A stretch of DNA of 64,000 bases from Tieghemostelium lacteum (Eukaryota; Evosea; Eumycetozoa; Dictyosteliales; Raperosteliaceae): assembly GCA_001606155.1 (NCBI GenBank), contig LODT01000013.1, positions 620,001-684,000 on the forward strand. The letters are read 5' to 3'. The position numbers and the translations under genes are program-made. The notes beneath the pieces were generated by a model that was not told the DNA's origin, searched no databases, and saw nothing but the letters and a program-made list of their open reading frames with translations. Position 1 is the first letter of the stretch. Each line of letters starts with the position of its first letter. Shown here piece after piece: positions 34,387-46,599 of this stretch.

Positions 34387-37300
34387 TTATTTAATATAAG
34401 AATTAATTTGACCTTTTAAAGTTTCATATTGTTTTTCAACCATATTCTGGAAATCTTGATGTTTATGTGTCATACAAGATCTTGAAAGTCTAATTGTGAA
34501 GCCACAGTAAATTAAAAATTTTTCCATTGCTTTTTTCAATTGTTCAACATGTTCGGCATTGTATGAACTTATAGTTTTTTTGTTTAAAAATATTTCACAG
34601 ACTTTTAGAGGACCTTCATTGACCATTGGGAATACAGATCCTTGAATAATCTGTTGAAGTGGGTTGATCTTTGGTGGGTTTGTATCTAGTTGTTCTTTTA
34701 GTTTTATACATCTTCCTTTGATTAATTCTATGGCATTTTCAATTGGAGATAAGATAATCTCTTTTTTATCTTTGATTTCAAGACGATTCTTTACATAGGG
34801 GAATGCCATGTTCACAGAGAATATAGTTTTCTTTTTCTGCTGTTTTGCAATATCTTGTTGAATGGCTTTGCCCTCCTGACTGAATGCCACCTCAGAAATG
34901 AAACTAGTTAAATTAAAATATTGGTCAAATTGTGACACACCAATATCTACATTACCATTATCAATGTAAGGTTCAACATTGACAATTTGAATATAGATAG
35001 CATCTTCTTGCAATGTAGTTTCTTCCAATTTTACATTCGATAGCATATGGATTTGTTGGTGTTCACCAAATTTCTCTTGAAGATTTTGGGTGATTTTACT
35101 CTGAACAGCACTTACACTGACTGAATGTGGCTTCTTGTAGATATATTCTTTTCCATCTTGTTCTTCAAGTTTCTTTCCATAAAAACCTACACGATAATAT
35201 CTCGAAAAAATTCTAGAATCTTTACTCTTTTCAATAAGGGTTTCACACAATTGTTTGGAATTACTTAGACAGTTAATTAAAGCTCTGTAGTCTTTCTTGG
35301 CTTTGAGAATCTTTGACACTAGATAATAAGTTTCAATGGCCAATTCATATCTATTACATTTCTCTAATAGAACTATAGCCTGTTCTAATAACTGAACTAC
35401 ATATTCCAATGTCCAAATCTGAGTTTGGAATAGTGCACCTTGATCCTTTTGATCGAATTCTGGAAGTCCCAATTCCTGTTTTAGATTTGGACATATAGAT
35501 TGGAAATCACTGTCTAGAGTATCCATAATCTTACCTGAGTGTACTAGGTATTTAGAGATTAAATGGGCACAATGAACTAAACATTGGGAAGCTTCATCAT
35601 ATTGTTCGTTTTCTATGTGAATCTTAGAAAGATTTTCAAGCCATGTCAGACGAAGATTTGGTGATTCAAAGTAACTATTGGATATCTTATAGTACATTTC
35701 AGCAACCATTTCAGGATCATTTTTGTTGGCGTATATAGTATTGGAATATTTAATGATAGTATTAATCTTCTTGATCATTTCTTCTACCTGGTCAATGAAT
35801 GATTGTTGGTTAGAACCAGATTTACATTTGCTAATAACCTTTTCCAAAAATATGGTTAAGTTACTGGAATTCTCCAATTTAATTTCAACTACCAGACGTG
35901 ATATAGCAACGGTAGATTGAATTTTCATTTTGGTGATATCATTAGTTGATGAAAAGTTACTTTGCAGAAGTAGATAAAACAGTGAAGAGGACTCTTCAAT
36001 CAGTTCTGGAATGGAAATGGATTTCAATAGTTCATGTGATATAATTTCACAGTAACTGTTATTGAGGCTGTGGAATAGAGATTGTGGGTACTTTGGAATC
36101 AAATAGTCCTTAATGATAGCTTGAATTAGTTTAGTCATTTCAACACCAGAGTTCTGTGAACATGCTTGAAGTAGATGAATGATACTATCCAACAAAACAC
36201 CATTACTGTGATTTTGAATCGATTCTTCGCTAAGATGATTTAAGAATATTCTAGATAATTCTATGCACAATAGAGTGATTTCGTAGATGGATGGTTCGGA
36301 CTTAAACAATTCCAATAAGGTAGACAGTATCTTTAAGAATGTTTCTTGATGACTCTGAGTTTCTTTTAGGTACCAGTTGATTAGTAATTCCTTTGAACAG
36401 TACTGAAGAATCCATATGAAACATGTCAACCATTCCTGTGATTCTTTAGGATCCAATTGGAATTTCAATATGGCATAGTGGTCTATCATCTTTAGTACAA
36501 ATGGGAAGTACATTGTAGATATTCTCTCACGAAGTTCTGTTGTTTGGTATCTGGGATCGTAGTGGTGTTTCTTTAGTAACTGTTTAAGAGTACTGATAGC
36601 CTGGTTTCTAATGGCTTTGGTTTGTGAAATACATGATTCCACTTCATTAATCAGCAAACCAATGAGGAAATGTCTCTTAAAGAATTTAATTGTCAGCTCA
36701 GAAATCAAATCAACATTTTTGTAGATGACTGGGAAGTTCAATGGAATGTAGTGGTCATAGTCTGTAATAATTTTGAGGAAATTGAATTTCACAGTTACCA
36801 TACTGACATCATCATTGGTTGGTGTAAATCTAGCCAAAAATGTGAAGATTAGATTATACAAAAACCCTCTGTCAATTAGTGGGAAGAGATTACAGATGAA
36901 TTGTGGAAACTTGGTAGTAAAGAACTCCCATGTTTGTAGTGACAATTGATCAGTAGTTTGCTGTTGAGAAGGTATTAATTTCAGTACCAACTTATTTAAG
37001 TTCTCCTGAAACTCAATTTTGAATCTATTTTCTCTACCTAAATCAGTGTCTAGTTTACCAGTAGGTTGTAATGATAATGCCATGGATTTAGTCATGATAT
37101 CAAAGAGGAACCAATTTAAACGGAAGTCTTTAACAGTCGAGCTTGAATTCACCCATTGTCTACATAGCTCCTCATAGAGGTGTTTAGAATCAGGTACATA
37201 ATCAAACAGGTACTCTGAGTAGAACGTCAATAGACGTGATTTCTCAGAGTTTACTAATTTCTTGTCCTGGAACCCATCAACTAGTTTTATAACATGTAAA

Positions 37301-40300
37301 ATAGATGCAAATGCCTGGCTTGCGACTTCATTGGCACTGGAGCACATAATCTGAAATAATTGATTGAGAATTGCAGGGAAGAATTGTACACAGCTTATAC
37401 GATCTATTTTTTGAATAGCTTTAACAGCCTCCAAAGTTCTTCCTACTGAATTGTGTTGGTCAACGTTATTTATATGCTTAAAGAACAAGTCCAAGTTGGA
37501 GTTTTGGGTGATTACTGAACTTATTAGTTTACTCTTGAATGTGAAAACTGGTTGTTTTTCTTTTTTCTGTTCATCTGAATTCAGTTTTATAGATTCGATA
37601 TTGGGTTCAGGTTCAATGGAGAAGGTGTAGAAATCATCAGTTAGACAACTATTAGCACCTAATAATGGAACTGCACAATGTCCAATAGCTCTCTTAATAT
37701 CTTTTTTGTCATTTAGATTAATGTGGTAGAAGGTAAAGGAGAGGTAGTGTTGAGGTGTGATTTTGGTGGGTAATTTAATTTTGAATTCCTCTGTGAAATG
37801 TGGACGTTTATCATGGAAATTTACAGCAGAGAAGGCTTGGAATTCAAGTGGTGGGTAAGGGATACTGGTAGATGGTGATTTACCAGGAGCAGGTTGATTT
37901 AGGGTATCCCAAATTGCAGTTGGGATAGTTGGTGGAGTATTTGGGTAGATGCATTTGAGATGTTTCATTGTACCTAGATCTTCAAAGAGTTGAACTTGGA
38001 TCTGGATATTTGGATTTTTGTATTTGATATAGACATTCTCTGGATAAATGTAGAGGTTATTTACATATTCCAGATAGGGGTACGGTGATTCTGAGAAATC
38101 TTGTATTTCTCTAATGAAATTTGGTGGACTTTCTTGAGTTATGGGAATTAATGGTACAATGGATGGTGTGACTTTACCCTTCATTTCCTCAGCATCACTA
38201 TCTGTTATAGTCTTTATAGACATTACAAATGAACCTGGAATTGGTTTAAGTTTCTTTAGATCTTTATCAGAGAGAATAAGTTCACAAATAGATTTATCAG
38301 AGAGATTAGGTGTTGCTGGTATCATATTACCAATCTCAATGTTATTGGTGATCTTATTACTCAGTAATGAACCACCATTGTTAACCAATTGGTTGGATGA
38401 AACAGTGGTTGATGATAAAAATGATGATCTTCTTCTACTTGTAAAATTACTGGATAATGTGGAATTTGGTGACAATGGTAAAGGTGGTGGTGGAGGTGGT
38501 GGTGGAACTGTAGATGGAGTTGTAGAGTTTGCTGATGACAATGTTGGAGAAATTAAAACTGGATTGGTAGGAGTTACTGAAGTTACAGTTGGAGATGCAA
38601 TAGTTACAGGTGGTGGAGGTGTTGTAGTTGTAGTAGGTACTGGATTAGATGAATTATGAAGACTATTTGATGGAGTTGAAGTTGGTGATGAATTAGTAGA
38701 AGATGGTAAGGAAGTTGAAGTTCCAATAGTGCTGTTTGCTAATGCTGTTGATAGATTATTTGGTACTAAATTCATAGATGATCCAGTTGACATTAAAGTA
38801 GGTCTATGAAATACTGGATAGACACCCCAAACGAATGGCTGTAGAATTTGATTTTGTTCTCCAATACATTTCTCTGTGATTTCTGATTTGAATTGTGTGA
38901 ATATTGATTGTTTATTACCAACTTTAAAGTATGGTTTAATATCCTTTTCAATATCACCACGGAATATATGATAGATTCTTAACAGAAAATACATATTTGG
39001 ATGATACTTATTTAAACTAAATATACATTGTTTTTGGTTACCTACAATACCCAATAAATTCTATAGTTTATAAAAAAGAATATTAATATGCCCAAATTCT
39101 CAATAACTCAAATCACTCGTCCAAACACCTACATCATTCATTTTTAATGAATCTATAATCTGTTTAGTATTCAAATGAAAATTAAAACATTCTGTAATTC
39201 TTTCTTTACTCTCTAAATCTATTATATATAAACTACAAAAAAATGGTTCGACTTCCATTGAAAATTTAAGTTCTTTAACTTCACAAAGTAGTTCCAATCC
39301 ACTTGATTTCAATTATAGTATTAGTATATATAAGATATCAATGGAAATATTAAGTAATATAATAAAACTTACAATCTTTCTGGTATAAATTCCTTTAAAA
39401 TATCTGAATTTGAAGATTGTGGTTTTGTAGGTACAGTTGAGTTACTGTCACCTGAACCATGAAGTAGATTACCTAGTGATGATCCTCTAGTTAATTGTTT
39501 ACCTTGATGAAATAATTTAGTTTTTATAACTGCATTTGAAATCTGATCATCATCTTGTGAGATGGAGAGATCTAAGTTACCTGATGACCCATAATTTACA
39601 GATTTATGGTTACTGCTGTACTTTCTCTGAACTGAACCACCACCACTAATCTCACTAGTACCATTGATTATATTGGATTTATGTTCAACAATCAAATAGT
39701 CTCTGTAAAAGTTATCTATTAGATCTCTAACATATCTATCAAGACTTCCTTGCACTAAACCTATTGTAGGTGAGAATATAGTACGAGGTATCTTTTCTTT
39801 TCTCTTTACAATAATCTCATCAACTGGGAATTTTAATTGTAATGGTACATTTTCATATTCTTTTTCATATTCTGATTCAAAGTCACTCCAAGACATACGC
39901 ATAGGTAGTAGAATATTATCATCTGAATCGCCTTTTAAATTCAAAAATGATGGATTTCCACTAGGGTTTTTCTTTAATTTAACAAATTTTCTATATATTC
40001 CTTCAAGATTTGCATTGTTTCCTCCACTTGTACCACTGGGTCCTGTAATGGGTAATTTTGGTGAATTGGTTGCTGATTGTGATCCTCCTATATTTACAAC
40101 TGGTGTTGATACTATATCCAATGTTTTTAAAACTAATTAGTTTTAAAAGGTTTACTTATAAGGCCTAAAATATTATGACATACCATTTTCAGATTGTAGT
40201 CTACTCAGTGTTGGTGATCCTGAGGGTGTTGGTGGATTGGACCCAGATCTTCTTTTGGCCCTATCTAAAAGGCTGTTGGTTGGTGGCGAGTTATTACTAC

Positions 40301-40328
40301 CACTTTCTGTATTGCTAGGGGATGACAT
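34387..40328 (-). CDS. Zizimin/DOCK-family Rho GTPase exchange factor (four exons)
   Basis: Exons 40328-40184, 40132-39373, 39301-39108 and 39041-34387 keep frame to give 1917 residues. Residues ~1-600 include Ser/Thr/Pro-rich stretches. The DHR-1 (C2-like, phosphoinositide-binding) domain is near 680-840, beginning 'YPYLEYVNNLYIYPENV', which is characteristic of DOCKs. The DHR-2 exchange domain fills ~1480-1917 ('AEMYYKISNSYFESPNLRLTWLENL', 'ASQCLVHCAHLISKYL') and ends with the usual helix. The third intron has weak, competing donors nine bases apart (GTTATT at 39107, GTGATT at 39116), both in phase. DOCK-D (zizimin) proteins activate Cdc42 or Rac in motility. The 3' end is only 67 bp from the converging VPS13 gene. 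Confidence 0.88.
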
Positions 40329-40860
40329 TTACAAATGGTTTTTACTATATACAATAAAAATGTTACACTCCACACAAAACAACAGAATATATCAGTTTTG
40401 ATCAAAAAAGATTTTTTTATAAAAAAAAAAAAAATCTTTTGAAGAAAATAAAATGTTTTTTAGATGTAAAAAATACTACAATATTAATTTATTTTTGTTT
40501 TAATAAGTTATATTAATTTTTTTAATTAATTAGATTTATTCGATTAATTAATTATCACAAATTTAATATTGTGAATCAAAGAAATATTTTGAAAAATGGT
40601 TTTGGAGAACAACTATCGTAAGTTGCCAAGAACAGTGTATTTCCATATAATATACATTTCACCAACATCATTTCCAAAAGAGGTAGATCTAAAATTGGAA
40701 CTCCAGCCTTCAATATAATAAATGTCTTTTTTTTTAAATTTAATTGTGAAAAAATTTTCATATTATCTATTTAAATAATATTATTTAATATTATAAGTAT
40801 GTAATAAAAGTTATTTATTATGTGTTAATTTATTGTTCTGATTAATTGTTTTGATGGTTC
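40329..40860. other. Intergenic region between DOCK and NTPase genes
   Basis: Contains the DOCK promoter, A/T homopolymers (an AAAAGATTTTTTT / AAAAAAATCTTTT inverted pair near 40407-40440), and one short ORF listed separately. Confidence 0.5.
40576..40761 (-). CDS. Short ORF of uncertain status (61 residues)
   Basis: An ATG-started ORF in the gap downstream of the NTPase gene. Its composition (fewer Asn/Lys runs, mixed hydrophobic residues, 'GVPILDLPLLEMM' and 'CSPKPFFKIF') is less AT-driven than chance ORFs here. It might be a small gene or a remnant of one. No family was recognised and no splice partner found. Confidence 0.2.
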   Translation of the reverse strand: MKIFSQLNLKKKTFIILKAGVPILDLPLLEMMLVKCILYGNTLFLATYDSCSPKPFFKIFL

Positions 40861-42663
40861 TTAGATATTTGTTTGTTGATTAGTTTGAATATTAAAATAA
40901 TTTACATTTTGATCATGTTGTATGTGAATTATATTTACTTCTTTTTCTGAAACTATTGCCGATGGTAAATCATTCCATAATTTGGGATTGTTTACATCGT
41001 TGACTACTGTTATAATTATTAGAACTGGAGTTGATGTCATTTTTGCATATGCTTTAACTTGTTCTAAATGTTGACCTATTTGAATATCATCTTGTGATGC
41101 TACAATTTCTATTACATAATTTCTTTTAAGGGAATTTGTAATTAAAATATTCCATCGATATTTCGTTTCATTTTCACCCTCAGTGAAGGTGGATGCCTCT
41201 GGAGTTATGGTATAAGAAGGTGATAACCAAATACTTAAAATTTCAAAGAGCAAAAAATGATAGAAGTATTCTTGTGGTACAAGGTGATCTCTCTTTAAAT
41301 CCATGCTACCAGAAAATCTTTTTCTATTGAAAGCATTTGTAAATGATAACTTAACCATATCTTTAGGTAAAAATCTATTGAAGGTGGTTGATAAAATTTC
41401 ATACATATTCAAATAATCGTTTTCACTAGGAACAGGAGTGGAAATTATGGTAAGTGGAAGTAATTTAGAGAAATAATTTTTACAAAGGATCATCATATAG
41501 TTTCGTACAAAATCTGATGTAAAAGTATAACGTACATTACCATGCAATTCATTTCTGTCTTCGTAAATTATACCTTCTTCAAAAAGATACTCAAAATCTT
41601 GAAGCATTGATGCGGGTATTGAGAATCCAGATGACACTAAGGCATGGTTAATGAGTAAATCAATAATCTTCTTGATTTGTGAATCATACAGACTATTAAC
41701 ATTTTGGTTAAATAATAGTGAGGCCATTACTTTTAGGGTGCTCCATTTATTCACTGAATCACTCCAAAACCATTTTGCATAGTATTCTTTCCAGGAATTC
41801 AAATCTATAGGAAGTTTTCCTACTTTGTTTGCACCACGACATACGGAAACAAGTTTATCATTAATTAAAATACCACATAAAACTGTGTGACCAGGGTGCC
41901 CATTTGTCTTACTATATATGTCTTTAGCTATATCTTGAATTGATAATGGGTTTAAATAGGGTCTATCAGCGGAGTACATTCCAAATAATTCCAATACCTG
42001 GTTTTCAGAAAAGTAGGGAACCCTTAATCTAGATGTGATGTTGAATGGGGACAATTTAAAGTTAATGAGTTTTAGTATTCCAAAGGAGCCAATAGCAACC
42101 AAAGAGTAGATAGCAGTATGAAGTGAATGTTTAATTCCTCTAAATGTTTTTAAAATGTCAGTATAAACATTTTGATCGGATTTTAAAAACAATAGATCAA
42201 ATTCATCAATAAACAATACAACTGGCCTTATCCATAAGTGTTTAGAAAAAAACATAACAAAGTCTGTTTCATTTTGAATTGAGAAATTACTTGTTGGGAA
42301 TTGTTGGTTCAATATGCTACCAAATGATTTCCAAAAACCATTTACACTACCAAAATCAATACCATACTGAAAGTCTACTAGAATGGAAATGTATTGAGGA
42401 ATTTCATTAACAAATCTATTAATTCTAGTACTCTTTCCTGAACCTCTAGGTGCAAAATAGAGTACAAACTCTTTGTTATTAATTAATGGTAAAAGATATT
42501 CTTTATCCCAAAGAGAATTATCAATTTTATATGTTGTAAGATCATTTGGTAAAAGTCCTCCTTTTATTCTAAATTGCTTTACTACAATTTAATTAATAAA
42601 AATTAGTATTTTAAAATTATAAAAATAAGCAACCAAACACTGTCCTAACAATCTACATACCAT
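40861..42663 (-). CDS. P-loop NTPase with C-terminal nuclease-like domain (Crinkler/STAND-type architecture)
   Basis: The main exon is 42576-40861. A probable first exon is the ATG at 42663-42661, followed at once by an intron (GTATGT to AAAG), giving about 572 residues; the 5' end is the least certain part. Residues ~40-50 hold Walker A 'APRGSGKST', and ~120 holds Walker B 'VVLFIDEFDLL', followed by a sensor-like 'LVAIGSFG' and a winged-helix-like region ('HPGHTVLCGILIND'). The last ~130 residues ('KYRWNILITN', 'YVIEIVASQDDIQIGQHLEQVKAYA') resemble the divergent restriction-endonuclease-fold domain that accompanies such NTPases in Crinkler-type proteins of fungi, oomycetes and amoebae. The expected catalytic Asp appears to be Asn. 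No secretion signal. Function unknown. Confidence 0.65.
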
Positions 42664-42745
42664 AATCTAATTGTAGTTGAAAAGGTGTTTAAATTTTATA
42701 AAGTTTATATAAAAATTATTATTATAAATGAACAAAAGGTTGTAA

Positions 42746-43024
42746 TTAGAGATGGGTGTTAATGTTACCAGCAGCGGATGTTGATTTCAAAATTTTTATA
42801 AGTTGTAAAATTTGACCATCCTTCCAATTGGGAAAATATTTTAGTTTTAGTTGATCGTTATCTAAGGTTTGAAGAATAAGATCAATTCGGTTGATAAAAT
42901 TTGAAAAAAGTTGCTTAGTAATAGACTCAGCATCAGAATCATCAATACTTTCTACCTGAGATATTAATCTTTTAATGATATCCTCAGTTATAAAACTAGT
43001 ATTATTAGTATTATTTGTGTTCAT
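42746..43024 (-). CDS. Small hypothetical protein (92 residues)
   Basis: A single-exon ATG-started ORF. The N-terminus is an Asn/Thr run; residues ~12-80 look like three amphipathic helices ('IIKRLISQVESI', 'ITKQLFSNFINRIDLILQTL', 'DGQILQLIKILKS'), suggesting a small helical subunit of some complex. It lies 83 bp upstream of the NTPase start on the same strand and 266 bp from the divergent LETM1-like gene. I do not recognise the family. Confidence 0.55.
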   Translation of the reverse strand: MNTNNTNNTSFITEDIIKRLISQVESIDDSDAESITKQLFSNFINRIDLILQTLDNDQLKLKYFPNWKDGQILQLIKILKSTSAAGNINTHL

Positions 43025-43290
43025 TGTTTAATTTTTAAAAAATTATTTAAATTCCCCTCAATATACTAAAATTGTTTATGTTAAATTTTCAAAATGGGAA
43101 CATTAAACTTCACAAACCTAACATCAAAATGGAATAACTACTAGAAATTATTTATAAGATTATTTAAACACAATAATTTATTTTAGCAACATCATATGAT
43201 TTTAATTCCAAATTCTACAAATTTGCACAAAATTTAAAAAAAAATTTTTGTATGAATTATTTTAAAATTTAATTTCAAACTTCATTTATC

Positions 43291-44425
43291 ATGTATTCTA
43301 TTGCAGCCCGGGCATTAGATAGAAAATGTATACTTTTACAACCAGTTTCCATATTCAAATTGAATTATTGTTACTATTCAACACAATCACCACTTACTAA
43401 TAAAAATACATCATTTCTATCGAAAATAAAGAATTTTTCTGATGAATTGAATAGACAGGTGAAATGTGGTATCAATGATTTTAATGATGATTTATTTTAT
43501 TCAAAATATTATTTGAAGACCAAGCCTATGAATCAACTAAAAAGAGATGAGTTAGTAGATTTACAAAGACACAGTACGTAATCACATTCTCTGAAATTGT
43601 CGTAGACATTTTCACCACCAAAGAAAGGAAATTCACAGGGCATTACATATTTACACTCATCTTCTTGTTGTAAATTTTAGAAAAAGATATATTATACTTT
43701 ATACCATTATTTTTGTATTTATGTATACCATTTTCCACACCAGGTTTAGTTATCTATTTTAAATATTTTGCTAGATTTCTTCCATCAACATTTTCTGATA
43801 GAGATGGTATAACAAAAAGGCAGATATCATCACTAAGAAAAACTCAAAAATCCACCGCGGATTACATTCAAACATTACCACAAAAAGTGGTTAGTGCATT
43901 TCCTTCCAATATTTCAAATTTACATTTTAGTCCTATACAATATCAGTCATGGTCTCAATTGAGAATTTTATCAGAGTAGGTCTAATTAGTATTTAAAATT
44001 AAATTAATAGAAGTTAACTAACCATTATATACTATAGTGCATTAGGATATACATTAAACTTTATGTTACCTAAAGAATTGTTATTACATAGAATCTATAG
44101 TTATGCTGACAAGTTAATTAATGATGATTTATTGATCCTAAAGGAAAACAGTGACTATATTCGTAATGGTGAATTTAAAAATCTAACTATAGAAGACCTT
44201 CAAGATATTCTATCTCAAAGAGGTATAAACTACCAAAACAAAAGCTATGTTCAATTACAATCTATTTTAGTTAACTATTTTAAATTAGTTGTTACCTCAC
44301 AAATTAATCCAAATAGTGAAAGCTCTGTGAATGTACCAATTATTGAAAAATCAAACTTCATTTTAACTTTGATACTCTTTAGACATATTTTCTCGAAAGA
44401 AAAGGAAAAAAAAACAATAAATTGA
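43291..44425 (+). CDS. LETM1-domain mitochondrial inner-membrane protein (three exons)
   Basis: Exons 43291-43573, 43681-43975 and 44038-44425 join in frame (introns GTACGT to TTTTAG and GTAGGT to ACTATAG) to 321 residues. The N-terminus (MYSIAARALDRKCILLQP) looks like a mitochondrial targeting peptide. The first splice creates 'RHKKDILYFIPLFLYLCIPF', which aligns with the membrane segment and flanks of LETM1 ('RTFKDLLRLVPFAVFIIIPF'), followed by 'FLPSTF', a LETM1 hallmark. A C-terminal ribosome-binding-like region has 'LTIEDLQDILSQRGINYQNKS'. It is shorter than LETM1 (about 740) and lacks EF-hands, so it is closer to LETMD1 or a single-domain relative, implicated in mitochondrial K+/H+ balance or ribosome binding. 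Confidence 0.82.
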
Positions 44426-44547
44426 GGTGTCAAGATTTTTTTGGGCGTTACACAAGAGTGCACTTTGTGAATTTTTTTTTTTTGTGCTTTTTATTATCAT
44501 TGATTTTTTTTTTCTCTGTACTTTATTATTATTATTTATTGTAGAAA

Positions 44548-45516
44548 ATGTCTGGATATCCAGGTCAATACAATTTGCCACCACAACAGGGCCAAGCAAA
44601 TTTAAATAAACCAACAACAGGAGCACAACCAGGTCAATATAACCTGCCACCACAGCAACCACCCCAACAATACCCACCACAACAAGGAGGTTATCCACCA
44701 CAACAAGGAGGATATCCACCACAACAGCAATATGGAGGTTACCCACAACAAGGAGGTTATCCACCCCAACAACAATATGGAGGATATCCACCACAACAAG
44801 GATACCCACCACAACAACAGTACCCAGGTATGAATTCAGGTGCCTATGGTGCTTACCAAACCACACAATATGGAGGATACAGTGCTTATGGAGGTGCTGG
44901 TTATACAGCCCCTGGATACGGTGCCTATAATGCCTATCCAACTACCACACCAGTTTATGGTGCAGTTGGTGGATATGGTGTTGGTGTAACAACTGGTATC
45001 ACCCCAGTAACAACCGTTGGTGTAACTACCCCTGTTATTGCCACCCCAATGGTTGCTGACACTCCCTATGTTATACATTTGAAAGGAACTAGACTCGACA
45101 GAAAAGATGTCTTCTCCAAATCTGATCCATTCCTTACCATCTCCGTTCCAAAGAACCCATTGTACATGGGTAAGAACCCTATGGGTATCAAGAGCACCAA
45201 GAGTGCAGGTGGTGGCTCCTCAGCCCAGTGGTCCGTAATCCACAGAACTGAAACCATAAGAGACAACCAAAACCCAGTTTTCCAACCATTCACCATTGGT
45301 TTATATACACTTTGTGGAGGTAATCTTGAAAGACCAATTAGAATTGCTTGTTATGATTATGATGCTAACGGTAACCACGATAAGATTGGATCTGCTGTTA
45401 TCTCCATTCGTGAACTACAAGTCATGAAAGAGGCACGTCTTATAAATAAAAAGAGAATGGGTATTGGAAAGACTGCAGGTTCCATTGAAGTTTTGAAATT
45501 AGCTCCAGGACCATAA
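44548..45516 (+). CDS. PQQ/GGY-repeat C2-domain protein
   Basis: 322 residues from the ATG at 44548. Residues ~1-100 are repeats of 'GGYPPQQ' and 'QYGGYPPQQ', then a Gly/Tyr/Ala/Thr-rich linker to ~168. The C2 domain (~170-318) has candidate Ca2+-binding acidic residues in 'KSDPFL' and '[10 protein letters not shown]', with 'NPVFQPF' typical of copine-type C2 domains. Such proteins bind acidic phospholipids in response to Ca2+; the Pro/Gln/Gly/Tyr repeat is shared with annexin-like N-termini in Dictyostelium. Codon choice is richer in C-ending codons than in its neighbours, suggesting high expression. A TTGTAG just before the start could be the acceptor of a 5'-leader intron. Confidence 0.82.
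   Translation: MSGYPGQYNLPPQQGQANLNKPTTGAQPGQYNLPPQQPPQQYPPQQGGYPPQQGGYPPQQQYGGYPQQGGYPPQQQYGGYPPQQGYPPQQQYPGMNSGAYGAYQTTQYGGYSAYGGAGYTAPGYGAYNAYPTTTPVYGAVGGYGVGVTTGITPVTTVGVTTPVIATPMVADTPYVIHLKGTRLDRKDVFSKSDPFLTISVPKNPLYMGKNPMGIKSTKSAGGGSSAQWSVIHRTETIRDNQNPVFQPFTIGLYTLCGGNLERPIRIACYDYDANGNHDKIGSAVISIRELQVMKEARLINKKRMGIGKTAGSIEVLKLAPGP
44687..44826 (+). repeat. Tandem repeats encoding GGYPPQQ units
   Basis: Imperfect 21-30 bp units built on GGAGGTTATCCACCACAACA repeat through this part of the C2-protein gene. The antisense frames are open as a by-product. Confidence 0.85.
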
Positions 45517-45748
45517 AAACGCATCTCACCATACCAAAATATAACACAAAAGATGTATTTGATAACCCAACCTTTTTTTTCTATTAAACAATAAAATCCC
45601 ATCACCCACTTTTTTGCCCGCTCTCCCCAAAACTTTAATTTCATTTTCTGAGAATTTAATAACGAAATTGTGTGTTTTAACGACTAAAACCAATTTTCAA
45701 AAATTTTTTTTTTATTTAACTAAACAAACAAACAACCATACACATACA

Positions 45749-46399
45749 ATGACCGATACAGTAGATGCAGATGAAATAAAGAGACAAAAACTAGAGGCTT
45801 TAGCTTCAAAAAAGAGAGCAGAAAGAGAATCTAGTGAACAAGCTACAAAGAAGTCTGCTGTAGGGTCAGGAGACAAACCAAAATCAGTACCGGTTAAAAA
45901 GGCATCTGCTACAGAAAAGAGATCTTCCATTGCACTGAATTCAAAGAACTTTAAAGAAGACGACGATGATGACTATGAGAATGGTGATGACAGTTATGAT
46001 GAAGATGATGGTTTTGTAGTTAAAGATTCTTCAGCTTCTGAATCGGAAGATGAGGAGTCAGATTACTCTTCAGAGGAAGAAAAGAAAAAGAAAAAGAAAC
46101 CAGTAGCTAAATCATCTTCAAAATCAAATACCAAAAAGAGTAGTAGCAGTAGCAGTAGCAGTAGCAGTAGTAAAAAAAGGAAATCAAGAGATTCCTCTGA
46201 AGAGGAAGACTCTGACTCTGATGATGGAGACAAGAAAGAAGGGTCACTCGGTTCCGTTGTTTTCAGAAAAGATGAATTTGCAAATCTACCAAAATTAGGA
46301 ACCAGAAGAAGTACAGCACTATTTATTCCACCTCCACCTTCTTTCCCTGAGGATTCAGAAGAAGAAGATGATAATGATGACGAAGGTTCTGATAATTAG
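45749..46399 (+). CDS. Acidic/Ser-Lys-rich hypothetical protein
   Basis: 216 residues from the first ATG (45749); the frame upstream is open but has no ATG. The beginning 'EIKRQKLEALASKKRAERE' is helical and basic. The middle alternates Asp/Glu clusters with Lys/Ser runs and a K-K-R-K-S patch that could be a nuclear localisation signal and CK2 target. Near the C-terminus is a non-repetitive segment 'LGSVVFRKDEFANLPKLGTRR' and 'FIPPPPSFPED', the only part likely to be informative in a search. Family not recognised. Confidence 0.72.
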   Translation: MTDTVDADEIKRQKLEALASKKRAERESSEQATKKSAVGSGDKPKSVPVKKASATEKRSSIALNSKNFKEDDDDDYENGDDSYDEDDGFVVKDSSASESEDEESDYSSEEEKKKKKKPVAKSSSKSNTKKSSSSSSSSSSSKKRKSRDSSEEEDSDSDDGDKKEGSLGSVVFRKDEFANLPKLGTRRSTALFIPPPPSFPEDSEEEDDNDDEGSDN

Positions 46400-46599
46400 A
46401 AACCAAACAAATAAAAGAAAAGGAAAAAATCCAATCATCAAATCAACATATGTTCATTTACCAAACTTAATAAATCAGGATCTTTTTAAATCATATACCA
46501 CTATTTATACTCTACCACACCCACCTCTAAAAAAACAACGTTAAAATATAACTGTATATTTGGTTATTATATTATATATTAAAGTCGACCTTTGCTAAT

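Noticed and set aside
38141-38659. 172-residue plus-strand ORF with Gly and Val runs
   Set aside because: It is antisense to the Pro/Ser/Thr-rich part of the DOCK gene, and its glycine and valine runs are just the complement of Pro and Thr/Asn codon repeats.
40403-40440. A/T inverted repeat as a transposon end or terminator
   Set aside because: It consists almost only of A and T homopolymers, which pair by chance in this genome; no target-site duplication or transposase nearby.
43581-43680. Possible extra gene between the first LETM1-like exons
   Set aside because: The stretch is bounded by GTACGT and TTTTAG and joins the flanking exons into a LETM1 membrane segment, so it is an intron.
44363-44941. 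192-residue minus-strand ORF rich in Val and His
   Set aside because: Antisense shadow of the GGYPPQQ repeats and the end of the LETM1-like gene; no start context or family.
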